This document shows, piece after piece, positions 1 through 8,286 of a stretch of DNA of 44,963 nt. Below the pieces are notes generated by a model. That model had not been told where the DNA came from. It ran no database searches and worked only from the letters and a program-made list of their open reading frames with translations. The stretch lies in assembly GCA_012839295.1 (NCBI GenBank), contig DUNO01000006.1, positions 1-44,963 on the forward strand, in the 5' to 3' direction. Numbering within the stretch: position 1 is the first letter of the stretch; each line of letters begins with the position of its first letter. The position numbers and the translations under genes are program-made. The stretch is from Clostridiales bacterium. GTDB taxonomy: Bacteria; Bacillota; Clostridia; Lachnospirales; Lachnospiraceae.

Positions 1-266
1 ACCGCTTTGTTACAATTCTTAAGAATTGCAAGCTGTTCTGTCTTTACTGTTTTTGTGGTGTATCCGTTAAACGGATACGGTTCGTGATGCCTTTCGGCAT
101 CAATGAAAATCTATTTCTGGATCCCATGTGGGAGACCCATATTTTTAGAATTTTCAGGGTTGTTTTACTGTTCAATTATCAAGGTTCATATTACTCGCAT
201 TCCTTTATTTTCAAGGCTTGCAGGCTTTTTTCTTTTCCGCTGACCTGGCAGCTCGCCGCGTCAGCA
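1..266 (-). other. Probable rRNA operon leader (16S gene beyond the left edge)
   Basis: This stretch has no convincing gene. Read on the minus strand it follows a very strong promoter and has the look of a pre-rRNA leader. It contains ACCTTGATAATTGAACAG (complement of 170-187), which resembles the antitermination and processing sequences found before rRNA genes in Firmicutes. It also has several compact hairpins: GTATCCGT/ACGGATAC near 60-78, GATGCC/GGCATC near 86-101, and a perfect 16-bp palindrome at 13-28. The mature 16S sequence is not reached. Another stable RNA operon, such as a tRNA cluster, remains possible. Confidence 0.6.
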
Positions 267-272
267 AAAAGA

Positions 273-301
273 AGTATATCATCTCCCAAAGAGAATGTCA
301 A
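273..301 (-). promoter_or_regulatory. Strong rRNA-type sigma-A promoter
   Basis: On the minus strand a perfect -35 TTGACA (296-301) is separated by exactly 17 bp from a -10 TATACT (273-278). The 30 bp upstream (302-330) are A/T tracts like an UP element. The predicted start lies near 266. This perfect spacing with an A-rich upstream region is typical of rRNA operon promoters in Clostridia. Confidence 0.75.
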
Positions 302-537
302 CAACTTTTTTAAACTTTTTTTCTAACACAAATTTTCTGAGCTTTTTCCAAGCGATTCCAAGCGATTCTTAGATAAAGTGCTTCTCCAGTGAAGTGCACT
401 GTGTCTATGTCGGCTGTATGGTAAAACCTTCAATTTCCACATAAAGATTATCGGCACTTTATCATACCAGATGGGTATGCCCTTTGCAAGGCATACCCAC
501 CCCTTCCGTATCGATATGACAACAAACCTAATTGCTC
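302..537. other. Intergenic region with a 10-bp hairpin
   Basis: No credible gene is seen between the sulfatase stop codon and the rRNA-type promoter. A perfect 10-bp hairpin, TGGGTATGCC/GGCATACCCA (472-481 and 490-499), follows the sulfatase gene and may end or stabilise its mRNA, but there is no T tract. A short duplicated word, CCAAGCGATT, occurs near 348-368. The A/T-rich part at 302-330 belongs to the promoter upstream element. Confidence 0.5.
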
Positions 538-1989
538 TTACCAGTCCGATATTCTCTCCTCCATGGGATCCACAGTAAATGCCATTGCGTTGCAAAGCTT
601 CATCAACATTTCTGCCTTGAGTCCAACCTCTTTTGGGGAGCTCCACAAATTATTCCGCTCCTCCGGATCCTTCTTCATATCATACAATTCTCCTTCATTA
701 GTACTGTGAACTGCCACAAGCTTATAACGCCCGTCATACACCATTGTACACTGTGCAGTCGGATTTTTGTGCCAGGGCATAGAATTATAATACTCTGAAT
801 AGACGTAATCCTTGTGGACATTAAGCGCAGCCTTTCCTGTCAACAGGCTCCAGATGGACTTTCCCTGCATCTGCGGCTGTGGAGGAAATGAGCAAGCCTC
901 CACCAACGTCGGTGCAATATCCATTAGCTCCACCAATGCATGGCTCCTTTTCCCTTTCAGTATTGTTCCTGGGCATGACAGAATGAGCGGCACCCTGACA
1001 GCTCCCTCATAAAAATACGGTCCTTTTAAATACAAACCGTGGTCTCCCAGCATTTCCCCATGATCAGATGTAAAAATCACAATTGTATTTTCCAACTGAT
1101 TTAGCCGTTTTAAGGTATCCATTAGCCGCCCAACCTGATGGTCAATCAGTTCAATCATTGCATAATAGGATGCTTTCATCAGCCGATGCTCATATGGGCT
1201 CATATTATCATATACAATGGCCGCATTATTGGAGTCATGATTGTTGTATGCGGCTTTATGATCGACCTTCTGAAAATATGGTTTCTGTTCCAGCTCTCCT
1301 TCATGGTAATTTGGAAGAGGCAGGGAATCCAGACGCTCCAAATAGGGCTCCAGATATGCCCGCGGAGGATCAAAGGGATGATGAGGGTCATAGATATTCA
1401 TGGAAAACATCCATTGGTTCCCATATTCCGCGTTAGCCTCTATAAAGTTGATTGCCTTTTCCGTACACCAGGTAGTCTGATGGTATTCCTCATCCATCCC
1501 GTATTGGACGAGTTTGGAGCCTTCTACATTGCTTGAATGAAAACGCTGCCCCCTTTCCCTCAGCCACTGGAAATATTCGTGAGTCGCCCACCCATCATGT
1601 CCTCCATGGGACCAATGAAACACGGAGTAACCGTCATCTCCCCTCTCTTCCATTGCCTTACACACAGTCGGAGCACAGGGATTTAAATGCAGCTTCCCTG
1701 ATAACCCGCATACATAACCGTTTTCATTAAAAATACGGCTGATCAGTTTTTCATCTGTTTTGAATCTCTGTCCGTTCTGACGACACCTGGTTGTTCGGGG
1801 ATATCTCCCGGTCAGGAAGCTTGCCCTGCTGGGAGTACAGGTAGGATTCTGGCAGTAGGCCTGTTCAAACAGCACTCCATTTTCGGCTAAGCGATCCAGA
1901 TTCGGCGTATGAATATATTGGTTTCCATAACACCCCAACGTGTCTCCTCTTTGCTGATCCGTACAAATCCATAATACATTATATGGCAT
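538..1989 (-). CDS. Cysteine-type sulfatase (alkaline phosphatase superfamily)
   Basis: Predicted sulfate-ester hydrolase of 483 residues. The sulfatase signature CTPSRASFLTGR starts at Cys51; in this family the cysteine is converted to formylglycine, which attacks the sulfate ester. Other expected elements are the metal-binding TDQ near residue 10, GKLH (98-101), and SDHGEMLGDHG (308-318) followed by Lys322. There is no signal peptide, so it should act in the cytoplasm on imported substrate. It is the last gene of the operon, 12 bp after the second ATPase, with AAAGGAG in front of the ATG. No maturase (anSME) is present in the window, although an anaerobe needs one for this type. Choline-sulfatase or arylsulfatase specificity cannot be decided from sequence alone. 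Confidence 0.9.
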   Translation of the reverse strand: MPYNVLWICTDQQRGDTLGCYGNQYIHTPNLDRLAENGVLFEQAYCQNPTCTPSRASFLTGRYPRTTRCRQNGQRFKTDEKLISRIFNENGYVCGLSGKLHLNPCAPTVCKAMEERGDDGYSVFHWSHGGHDGWATHEYFQWLRERGQRFHSSNVEGSKLVQYGMDEEYHQTTWCTEKAINFIEANAEYGNQWMFSMNIYDPHHPFDPPRAYLEPYLERLDSLPLPNYHEGELEQKPYFQKVDHKAAYNNHDSNNAAIVYDNMSPYEHRLMKASYYAMIELIDHQVGRLMDTLKRLNQLENTIVIFTSDHGEMLGDHGLYLKGPYFYEGAVRVPLILSCPGTILKGKRSHALVELMDIAPTLVEACSFPPQPQMQGKSIWSLLTGKAALNVHKDYVYSEYYNSMPWHKNPTAQCTMVYDGRYKLVAVHSTNEGELYDMKKDPEERNNLWSSPKEVGLKAEMLMKLCNAMAFTVDPMEERISDW

Positions 1990-2001
1990 TTTTTCTCCTT
2001 T

Positions 2002-2742
2002 CTACCACCATTTGATCAAATCCGTAATTCTGTTTCTAAGCTTAACAAATTCCGGATCTGCAATATCTCTCGGGCGTTCAAAATCATCTATCACACATTC
2101 CTTGATTGAGGTTGGTTTATTCGTCAATACCAGGATTCTGTCTCCCAGATAAACCGCTTCTTCAATATTGTGTGTAATAAAGATTACCGTAGTGTTCGTC
2201 TGCTTGCAGAGTCTGATTACTTCATCCTCAAGCTTAAACCTTAGGTTGATATCCAGCTGTCCATATGGCTCATCCATGAGAAGCAGCTCCGGCTGTGTAG
2301 CAAATGCCCTTGCAATTACCACTCTTTGCAGCATACTGGCGGACAACTGTTTAGGATAATAGTCCTCAAAGCCTTTGAGCCCTACCAGCTCAATTGCATC
2401 ATTTACCTTTTTGTCCATATCAATTCTGTCTTTTTTTATCTCCAAGCCAAACTTGACGTTTTGCCTTACCGTCAGCCATTCCATGGCTGAATATTCCTGG
2501 AAAATATAAGTGATATTATGTTTTTTTAAATCAATCGTCTCTCCGTTAAACAAAATACTGCCCGATGTCGGTTCATAGAGCTTTGTCAGGCTATTCAAAA
2601 ATGTAGTTTTACCGCATCCTGTAGGTCCCACAATGCACAGGAATTCTCCGCTATATACGTCAAACGATATGTCATCCAGCACCAGAAGATCTCCAAACTT
2701 CTTCGTAAGATTCTTAACCTGGATTTTGACTGGTCTCTCCAT
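2002..2742 (-). CDS. ABC importer ATPase 1 (SsuB/TauB type), degenerate signature motif
   Basis: ATP-binding subunit of 246 residues of the nitrate/sulfonate/taurine importer class. Walker A GPTGCGKT (39-46), Walker B LLLMDEP (about 153-159) and the switch histidine in FITH (191) are intact. The ABC signature reads LSASM (133-137) instead of LSGGM, losing both glycines. The start is placed at MERPVK because AGGAGGAG lies 7 bp in front of it; a longer frame to 2769 has no such site and would overlap the previous gene. It pairs logically with ATPase 2, which has a normal signature but lacks the switch histidine. Confidence 0.9.
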   Translation of the reverse strand: MERPVKIQVKNLTKKFGDLLVLDDISFDVYSGEFLCIVGPTGCGKTTFLNSLTKLYEPTSGSILFNGETIDLKKHNITYIFQEYSAMEWLTVRQNVKFGLEIKKDRIDMDKKVNDAIELVGLKGFEDYYPKQLSASMLQRVVIARAFATQPELLLMDEPYGQLDINLRFKLEDEVIRLCKQTNTTVIFITHNIEEAVYLGDRILVLTNKPTSIKECVIDDFERPRDIADPEFVKLRNRITDLIKWW

Positions 2743-2755
2743 ATATCCACTCCTC

Positions 2756-3529
2756 CTATGCATTTTCATCCATATATTTCGTGATTTCTTTCCTCAGCTT
2801 CAAAAACTCCGGATCCATAATATTCCTTGGCCGTGGAAGAGAAATCCTATATTCTGCCGTAATTTTCCCTGGACAACTGGAGAGCAGTATAATCCGGTCT
2901 GCAAGGTATAAGGCCTCTTCAATATTATTTGTCACAAATACTACGGTTCTCTTCTGCTGATTCCATATCTGTTCCAGTGATTCCTGCATCATATACCTTG
3001 TCTGTGCATCCAGATGTCCGAAAGGTTCGTCCATCAGGAGCACATCCGGGTTACTGCAATAGGCTCTCGCAATTCCAACTCTCTGCTTCATGCCTCCTGA
3101 AAGCTGGACCGGATAGCTCTTTTCAAAACCATTCAGTCCCACCAGGTCAACAAAATGCTGCACTTGCTTCCTGCGTTCTTTTATGCCCTCATTGCGTACC
3201 TTTAAGCCAAATTCCACATTGCCCCATACCGTAAGCCATGGAAACAGCGCCATCGTCTGATATACTACCGCCCGACTGTGATCCGGCTTTGTAATTTCCT
3301 TTTCATTATGTACGATCTTACCGTCCGTACATGGTTCAATGCCTGCAAGCATGTACAACAGTGTCGTTTTTCCGCATTGGCCTGGGCCGAATATTACCAG
3401 AAATTCATTTTCTTCTACCTCAAACGATAAATCCTCCAAAACCTGAAACTCAGATTTTTTTATTGCAAAAGATTTTGACACATGCCTGCAGGAAAGCTTA
3501 GGAGCCTTCATCTTCCCTGATTGTTCCAT
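2756..3529 (-). CDS. ABC importer ATPase 2 (SsuB/TauB type), switch histidine replaced by Asn
   Basis: Second ATP-binding subunit, 257 residues. Walker A GPGQCGKT (48-55), the signature LSGGM (143-147) and Walker B VLLMDEP (163-169) are canonical. The H-loop reads FVTNN, with Asn at 201 where the partner protein has the usual histidine. The codon there is AAT on the minus strand, so this is not a translation slip. The start ATG overlaps the end of the permease gene by 22 bp and has GAGGAGG 8 bp upstream. Together with ATPase 1 it is expected to form an asymmetric heterodimer on the cytoplasmic face of the two permeases. Confidence 0.9.
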   Translation of the reverse strand: MEQSGKMKAPKLSCRHVSKSFAIKKSEFQVLEDLSFEVEENEFLVIFGPGQCGKTTLLYMLAGIEPCTDGKIVHNEKEITKPDHSRAVVYQTMALFPWLTVWGNVEFGLKVRNEGIKERRKQVQHFVDLVGLNGFEKSYPVQLSGGMKQRVGIARAYCSNPDVLLMDEPFGHLDAQTRYMMQESLEQIWNQQKRTVVFVTNNIEEALYLADRIILLSSCPGKITAEYRISLPRPRNIMDPEFLKLRKEITKYMDENA

Positions 3530-4275
3530 ACCAAAAGCCTCCTCTCCATCAGCCTCATTCCTGTGGCCAGAAGAAATCCAACCATACCGATTGCTATCAT
3601 GCCCGAAATCATCTGAGGCATATCATTTACTTGCTGCCCGGCGATAATCACCCAGCCAATCCCATAAGAGGAGCGAATCATTTCCGCTGCCAGCATGGTC
3701 ATCCACGCATTCGACAGGGCAACCTGCGCTCCGGAGAATATCTGGGGAACAGCAGACGGAATTACAATTTTAAAAAATATTTGGGTATCATTGGCTCCCA
3801 GCATCTTAGCAGCCCCAATCAGCTGCCTGTTCGTTTTTACCGCTCCCGCATATGCATTCAATGTAAAAGGTACAAAGGAAGCAATGAATATCAGAAAATA
3901 TTTAGATTTCTCTTCAATTCCCAGCCATAGAATTGCTAACGGAATCCATGCCAGGGGAGCAATCGGTCTGAGCAGATCAAAAAGTGGTTTAAAAATTGCC
4001 CGTACCGTATCAAACCATCCCATAGTCAGTCCCAGGATAATTCCAAGAGCAGCTGCCGTGCAAAATCCTACCATTACCCTTGATAAGCTCCAAAGCACAT
4101 GTCCCCACAGCCGGTATGGCCCCATTGGTTCAATCATGGAGCGGAAGAAGCGGACAATGACTGCCGCCGGTGTCGGAAACCGGGTGCTCCCCGTCAGTGT
4201 AATGGCCAGCTGCCACAAAAGCAGCAGCACACCAAATGAAATCACACCATACAGGGCACTTTTTAGTTTTTTCAT
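3508..4275 (-). CDS. ABC importer permease 2 (SsuC/TauC type)
   Basis: Membrane subunit of about 255 residues with the BPD_transp_1 layout: an N-terminal segment near 12-28, then about five more hydrophobic segments. The cytoplasmic EAA loop that docks on the ATPase reads AAKMLGANDTQIFFKIVIP. The start is set at the ATG at 4275, whose A is shared with the last base of the upstream permease stop codon (TGATG); GGGGGAG lies 7 bp ahead. A GTG three bases earlier is less well placed. This is a distinct paralogue of permease 1, so the membrane core is probably a heterodimer. Confidence 0.9.
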   Translation of the reverse strand: MKKLKSALYGVISFGVLLLLWQLAITLTGSTRFPTPAAVIVRFFRSMIEPMGPYRLWGHVLWSLSRVMVGFCTAAALGIILGLTMGWFDTVRAIFKPLFDLLRPIAPLAWIPLAILWLGIEEKSKYFLIFIASFVPFTLNAYAGAVKTNRQLIGAAKMLGANDTQIFFKIVIPSAVPQIFSGAQVALSNAWMTMLAAEMIRSSYGIGWVIIAGQQVNDMPQMISGMIAIGMVGFLLATGMRLMERRLLVWNNQGR

Positions 4276-5057
4276 CACTGTACTCCCCCTTTTACAAATC
4301 TGTCTTCAAGAAGATCCAGGCCTGCCGAAAGGATAAATCCGATCAAACCAATTGTAATCATACCTACGACCACCACATCTGCCCTGATTAACAGCCGTCC
4401 CATCTGGATCATGAAGCCCAGTCCTTTGGATGATCCCAGCATCTCTGCTGCCAGCAGGGAGGTCCAGGAAGCATTTAAGGAAACCTTCATACCGGTAAAA
4501 ATATAGGGCAGGGCAGTGGGAATTGCAACCTTCCCCAAAATCGCAGACCATGATGCCCCAAAGGTCTGTGCCACCCATATATGCACGTTTTTTGTTGCCT
4601 TAATCCCTGTATAAGAGTTGATGACACAGGGTATAAATGCTGAAAGAAAAACAATTGCTGCCTTTGCAAAAATTCCAATTCCCAGTATAATTATCATAAT
4701 TGGAATCCATGCAATTGACGGAATGGTACGCACAAAATCAAATACCGGTTTCGCAAATAAATCAAACTTTTTATACCAGGCCATCAAGATCCCTAAAGGA
4801 ATTCCTATGATACATCCCAGCAGGAAGCCCAACAGGGATACCTGCAAACTGACTATAATATGACTGCCCAGTGTGGCACCGTCCGGAGCAGCCTCTGTCA
4901 GCTTGGCTCCGAATGTTTCCAGTACCTTTCCTGGTGACGGAAGGGAGGTCGGCGGCACCAACCTCAAAACCTGTGTGCACAGCTGCCAAACCGCCAGAAA
5001 GGTCAGTATGGATACTATAGACAGGATTTTCAAACGCACTTTTTTGTTAATCTTCAT
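4275..5057 (-). CDS. ABC importer permease 1 (SsuC/TauC type)
   Basis: Membrane subunit of 260 residues, same family as its downstream neighbour but clearly diverged. It has a transmembrane segment at about 9-28 and the usual set of later segments, with an EAA loop reading VAQTFGASWSAILGKVAIP. The pattern PSIAWIPIMIIILGIG is typical for permeases of the nitrate, sulfonate and taurine class. It lies 62 bp after the binding protein gene and is translationally coupled to permease 2. Importers of this class usually need one permease gene; two different ones here imply a heterodimeric pore. Confidence 0.9.
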   Translation of the reverse strand: MKINKKVRLKILSIVSILTFLAVWQLCTQVLRLVPPTSLPSPGKVLETFGAKLTEAAPDGATLGSHIIVSLQVSLLGFLLGCIIGIPLGILMAWYKKFDLFAKPVFDFVRTIPSIAWIPIMIIILGIGIFAKAAIVFLSAFIPCVINSYTGIKATKNVHIWVAQTFGASWSAILGKVAIPTALPYIFTGMKVSLNASWTSLLAAEMLGSSKGLGFMIQMGRLLIRADVVVVGMITIGLIGFILSAGLDLLEDRFVKGGVQ

Positions 5058-5119
5058 GTGGGCTTACCCTCTTTCCAAAGTTCGAGAGTGCTGCATAATA
5101 CGCGCACTCTCAATCTTTA

Positions 5120-6226
5120 TTACTTGTTATACGCTTCAATTGCCTTGTTTAATAAATCAGGTTTAATATTTCCGAATACCTTAGTCAGATCATCCTCGGA
5201 AATTTTCTCGATTGATGCAAAAAATTCAGCCATACGTTTAAAGGGAGCCGTTGTATCCGCACCTGTAAAATCTGATACTGTGAGAAACGGCCGTTCCAAA
5301 ACCTGATTACGGACGCTCTCCGGATCCACCTCCTGTCCATTAACTTCATACCAGTCCACCATAGCATTTAACAACGTCTCGTCATCCTGAAACGCATCGG
5401 CACACCGCAGCATTTGAGTCAGAAGCGCTACCAGGGTTTCTTCATTTTCTGCCTTTTCATAGAATTTCCGGTTGACAATCATATTGTCATAGTAGGGGCA
5501 TTTTGCGGAAATCATATTAACCGCAGATACATAGCCCTCCTTCAGATAATCATCAGTGGTCGGATATGCAGTTGCTGAAAAATCTCCTTGGCCGGATACA
5601 AATGCCTGGTATCCTTCTGCATGGTTCATATTGACCATATTGATATCCGACTCTTTCAAACCCATGGCGTTAAGGTATTCACCCAACAGCAGATGATGAC
5701 CGCTTCCAATGGGAAACATGAAGGTTTTTCCCTTGATTGTCTCTGGACTTCCATATACATCCGGATAATCCGGCAAATATCCTTTAACCTGCGCAATGTC
5801 ACTGTCTGCTCTTACCATAAAATCCAATCCCGCCGAGCTGTCCTCGTGTGAGATAATATGCACTGCATCATAAACACTGCAGGACAATACACCAGCCGCC
5901 CCAATTGTCGCCACATCCCATAAATCAGCCCCTAACGCCTCATTCATGGGTGCCCCGCTTTGAAATGTTGTAAGCTCCAGCTTAAACCCGTTTTCTACAT
6001 CCCATCCTTGCTGGCTGATGTAGTATAACGGCAGGCTTAACTGCTGGGGCATGACCGCTGCACGTATCACAACCGGCTTGTCTGCTCCCTCTGTCGCCTC
6101 TGCTTGTACTTGATCTCCTCCTGCTTCAGTATCCGGCTTACCCGCCCCATTCTGTGAATTACCGCATCCACTCAGCACAAAAACAACGAGACCTACTGCC
6201 AACGCAAAGCTTAATAATCTTTTCAT
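5120..6226 (-). CDS. NMT1/TauA-type substrate-binding lipoprotein
   Basis: Extracellular solute-binding protein of 368 residues that delivers substrate to the two-permease importer. The chosen start MKRLLSFALA gives a clean lipoprotein signal ending LSGC with Cys21; a longer frame to 6367 would bury this signal and has no Shine-Dalgarno site, while AAGGAAGGGG precedes the chosen ATG. After the lipobox comes a short low-complexity linker, then a periplasmic-binding fold that resembles the NMT1/TauA/SsuA group (pattern PQQLSLPLYYISQQGW, later TFMFPIGSGHH). It is the first gene of the operon. The ligand is unknown; the sulfatase in the operon suggests a sulfated or sulfonated compound. Confidence 0.85.
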   Translation of the reverse strand: MKRLLSFALAVGLVVFVLSGCGNSQNGAGKPDTEAGGDQVQAEATEGADKPVVIRAAVMPQQLSLPLYYISQQGWDVENGFKLELTTFQSGAPMNEALGADLWDVATIGAAGVLSCSVYDAVHIISHEDSSAGLDFMVRADSDIAQVKGYLPDYPDVYGSPETIKGKTFMFPIGSGHHLLLGEYLNAMGLKESDINMVNMNHAEGYQAFVSGQGDFSATAYPTTDDYLKEGYVSAVNMISAKCPYYDNMIVNRKFYEKAENEETLVALLTQMLRCADAFQDDETLLNAMVDWYEVNGQEVDPESVRNQVLERPFLTVSDFTGADTTAPFKRMAEFFASIEKISEDDLTKVFGNIKPDLLNKAIEAYNK

Positions 6227-6266
6227 TTGAAATCCCCTTCCTTGTATTTGAATTATTGACACTGCT

Positions 6267-6272
6267 ATCATA
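6267..6272 (-). promoter_or_regulatory. Candidate -10 box for the importer-sulfatase operon
   Basis: TATGAT on the minus strand lies about 40 bp before the binding-protein start. The -35 position at proper distance (TGGAGA) is poor, which fits a promoter that needs an activator. The nearest 16-bp repeat (6316-6331) would sit about 55-70 bp upstream of the expected start. Confidence 0.35.
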
Positions 6273-6315
6273 GCGAATTCTTGTCTGTATTCTCCATGAT
6301 TATTCTTACCTCTTC

Positions 6316-6392
6316 TATCAAGTTTTTGACTTTCTTCTTTCCATCCTTTCCCCCGCCATATCAACATTTTGACTTATATCAATTTTTTGACT
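6316..6392. repeat. Three copies of a 16-bp direct repeat, likely regulator sites
   Basis: TATCAANNTTTTGACT occurs at 6316-6331, 6359-6374 and 6377-6392, the two variable bases being GT, CA and TT. Offsets are 43 and 18 bp. Each copy contains an inner inverted pair TCAA/TTGA. The repeats lie between the importer-sulfatase operon and the divergent sensor kinase gene, where a DNA-binding response regulator would be expected to act. The response regulator two genes away is the natural candidate (inference). Confidence 0.65.
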
Positions 6393-6395
6393 ACT

Positions 6396-6423
6396 TTGCT
6401 TTTTGTGGTACGGATGATATAAT
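6396..6423 (+). promoter_or_regulatory. Probable promoter of the sensor kinase gene
   Basis: A -35 like TTGCTT (6396-6401) and a perfect -10 TATAAT (6418-6423) are 16 bp apart. The predicted start near 6430 leaves a leader of about 43 bp to the ATG at 6473. The third copy of the 16-bp repeat ends just before the -35 box. Confidence 0.55.
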
Positions 6424-6472
6424 TTTTATGATATATCATTCCAGCAGACCATCATAGGAAAGGAACCGGTTT

Positions 6473-8242
6473 ATGTTCAGCATTAAGAAAATTTTAATTT
6501 TCACACAATCCACCATCATGATTATTCTGACGATTCTCCTCTCCATCTCCTGCTATAAATACTATGGGAATACTACTCTGGAAATTATCAGCAACAACAA
6601 ACAGCAAAGTCTTCGCCTGATTTCCCAGAAATTAGATTCTGTTGTCAGCTCAGCCGGTACCATCTCCGATTTAATTTCAGAAGATGATGAGATTATGGGA
6701 ACCCTGTATTCCGACACCCTTGATATCATTAATATTCCACAGGTCAAATCCAATATCGACAACATTTATATGAAATATTTTCGTTCTTTTCAGCAGATTG
6801 GTATCTCTTTCTATATCATCTGCATGGGTGAAAACGGATTTGAGTATTGCTCTAAAAGCGGCTACAGCCATGAGAATTTTCAGAATATCCGTGCCTACTC
6901 CTGGTTTACAAAAAATATTGCCAATCAGACCTCTTATTATCTGATTCCCAATTTTGTGGATTCTGCTGCCGGAACCTCTTCCGATGCCAATAACCTGGCC
7001 ATTATTCGGAATATTTATAATGGGCAACAGGAATACATCGGCTCCGTATTGGTATGCATCCCTGAGGCTACCCTTGAAAGCTCTTACATTGCAATGGCAA
7101 CCTCCGATGCTGACCTCTATATTATTGACGATCTCTCCCGCGTAATCAGCAGTACTAATAAGGACACCATCGGTAAAATACCTTTTCTGCTTTCTGACTA
7201 CACATTTACAAGAAATTCAAATAACTACTATATTTACGACAGGGACTCCCAAAAATACTACGGGGCAAAATATAAATCCGTCAACACCGGGTGGACCGTT
7301 TATGAGCAGACTCCCTTAAGTGTGATTCTGGCACCGTTAACAGGACTCCTGCGGGGAACAATTCTATTGGCCTGCCTGGGTTGTCTTTTTTGCATCTTTG
7401 TTTCTACTATAATTGCTGATAAGATCAGCAAGCCGATCTACGAATTTTCCCAAAAAATCCAAAATGCCACAGCCAATGGCCTTCGCTCCACCAGAACTCC
7501 CTCAAGGCTAAAGGAGCTTGATTCCCTGGATCGCTGTTTTGACTCCATGCAACTTGAATTGGCCGAATGGATGCTGCGTACCCGCCAGCGGGAAAAGGAC
7601 ATTAACACTGCCAAATATAATTTCCTGCGGGCGCAGATAAATCCACATTTTTTATATAACACCCTATTCTCCATTAAGTGCATGGTTTCCATGGGTCATA
7701 GGGAACAGGCCTGTGAGATGATAGAAATTTTAATTTCTCTTCTGCGATATTCGATCAGTAACAATAACTCCCATATTTCACTCCTGGATGAATGCACTTA
7801 CCTCTCACAATACGTCAAGCTACAGAATCTACGCTACAACGGAAAAATACAGCTAATTCTCGATATCCCGGATGCCCTGTTGGATGCAGTAATTCCCAGA
7901 TTTATTCTTCAGCCCATTGTGGAAAACTCCATCCTTCATGGAATGCCGGATAATGATGAAATCAATGTCATCCATCTGAATTTTACAAAGCAGGAGGAGA
8001 ACCTTCTCATAACCATCACGGACGACGGCCCCGGCATTGATAGCACTACCTTCCAAAACCTTATGAATAACAGCTTAAATAACACTACCATACAAGATTC
8101 TTCTCATATTGGTCTAAACAATATAAAAGATCGTATCGTTTTAAGTTATGGAGAAGAATATGGCTTATCCTTGAAGCCGGACTCAAGTGGTAGAAATCAT
8201 TTGTCCATCCTGCTTCCTATAATTAAAAAAGCAAATGAATAA
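6473..8242 (+). CDS. YesM-type membrane sensor histidine kinase
   Basis: Sensor kinase of 589 residues. Transmembrane segment 1 is at about 7-27, followed by an extracellular sensing region of some 260 residues (dCache-like), transmembrane segment 2 at about 288-315, and a HAMP linker. The His_kinase domain contains QINPHFLYNTLFS with the phospho-accepting His392. The ATPase part shows the N-box PIVENSILHG and the G-box TDDGPGID. GGAAAGGAA precedes the ATG. The response regulator follows 44 bp downstream. Kinases of this type often control nearby carbohydrate or solute uptake genes, here the divergent importer-sulfatase operon. Confidence 0.92.
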   Translation: MFSIKKILIFTQSTIMIILTILLSISCYKYYGNTTLEIISNNKQQSLRLISQKLDSVVSSAGTISDLISEDDEIMGTLYSDTLDIINIPQVKSNIDNIYMKYFRSFQQIGISFYIICMGENGFEYCSKSGYSHENFQNIRAYSWFTKNIANQTSYYLIPNFVDSAAGTSSDANNLAIIRNIYNGQQEYIGSVLVCIPEATLESSYIAMATSDADLYIIDDLSRVISSTNKDTIGKIPFLLSDYTFTRNSNNYYIYDRDSQKYYGAKYKSVNTGWTVYEQTPLSVILAPLTGLLRGTILLACLGCLFCIFVSTIIADKISKPIYEFSQKIQNATANGLRSTRTPSRLKELDSLDRCFDSMQLELAEWMLRTRQREKDINTAKYNFLRAQINPHFLYNTLFSIKCMVSMGHREQACEMIEILISLLRYSISNNNSHISLLDECTYLSQYVKLQNLRYNGKIQLILDIPDALLDAVIPRFILQPIVENSILHGMPDNDEINVIHLNFTKQEENLLITITDDGPGIDSTTFQNLMNNSLNNTTIQDSSHIGLNNIKDRIVLSYGEEYGLSLKPDSSGRNHLSILLPIIKKANE

Positions 8243-8286
8243 TTACACTACAAGCATATAAAACTGAAAAGTAAAGGGGAATAATA

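Noticed and set aside
84-326. Open frame of 80 codons at the left edge.
   Set aside because: It runs against the rRNA-type leader and promoter, has no ribosome site, and has no recognisable protein pattern.
323-646. Minus-strand frame of 107 codons at the end of the sulfatase gene.
   Set aside because: It overlaps the sulfatase in another frame, crosses the hairpin after it, and has no ribosome site or family pattern.
3695-4336. Plus-strand frame of 213 codons.
   Set aside because: It lies fully opposite the permease genes, whose reading frames show clear family motifs.
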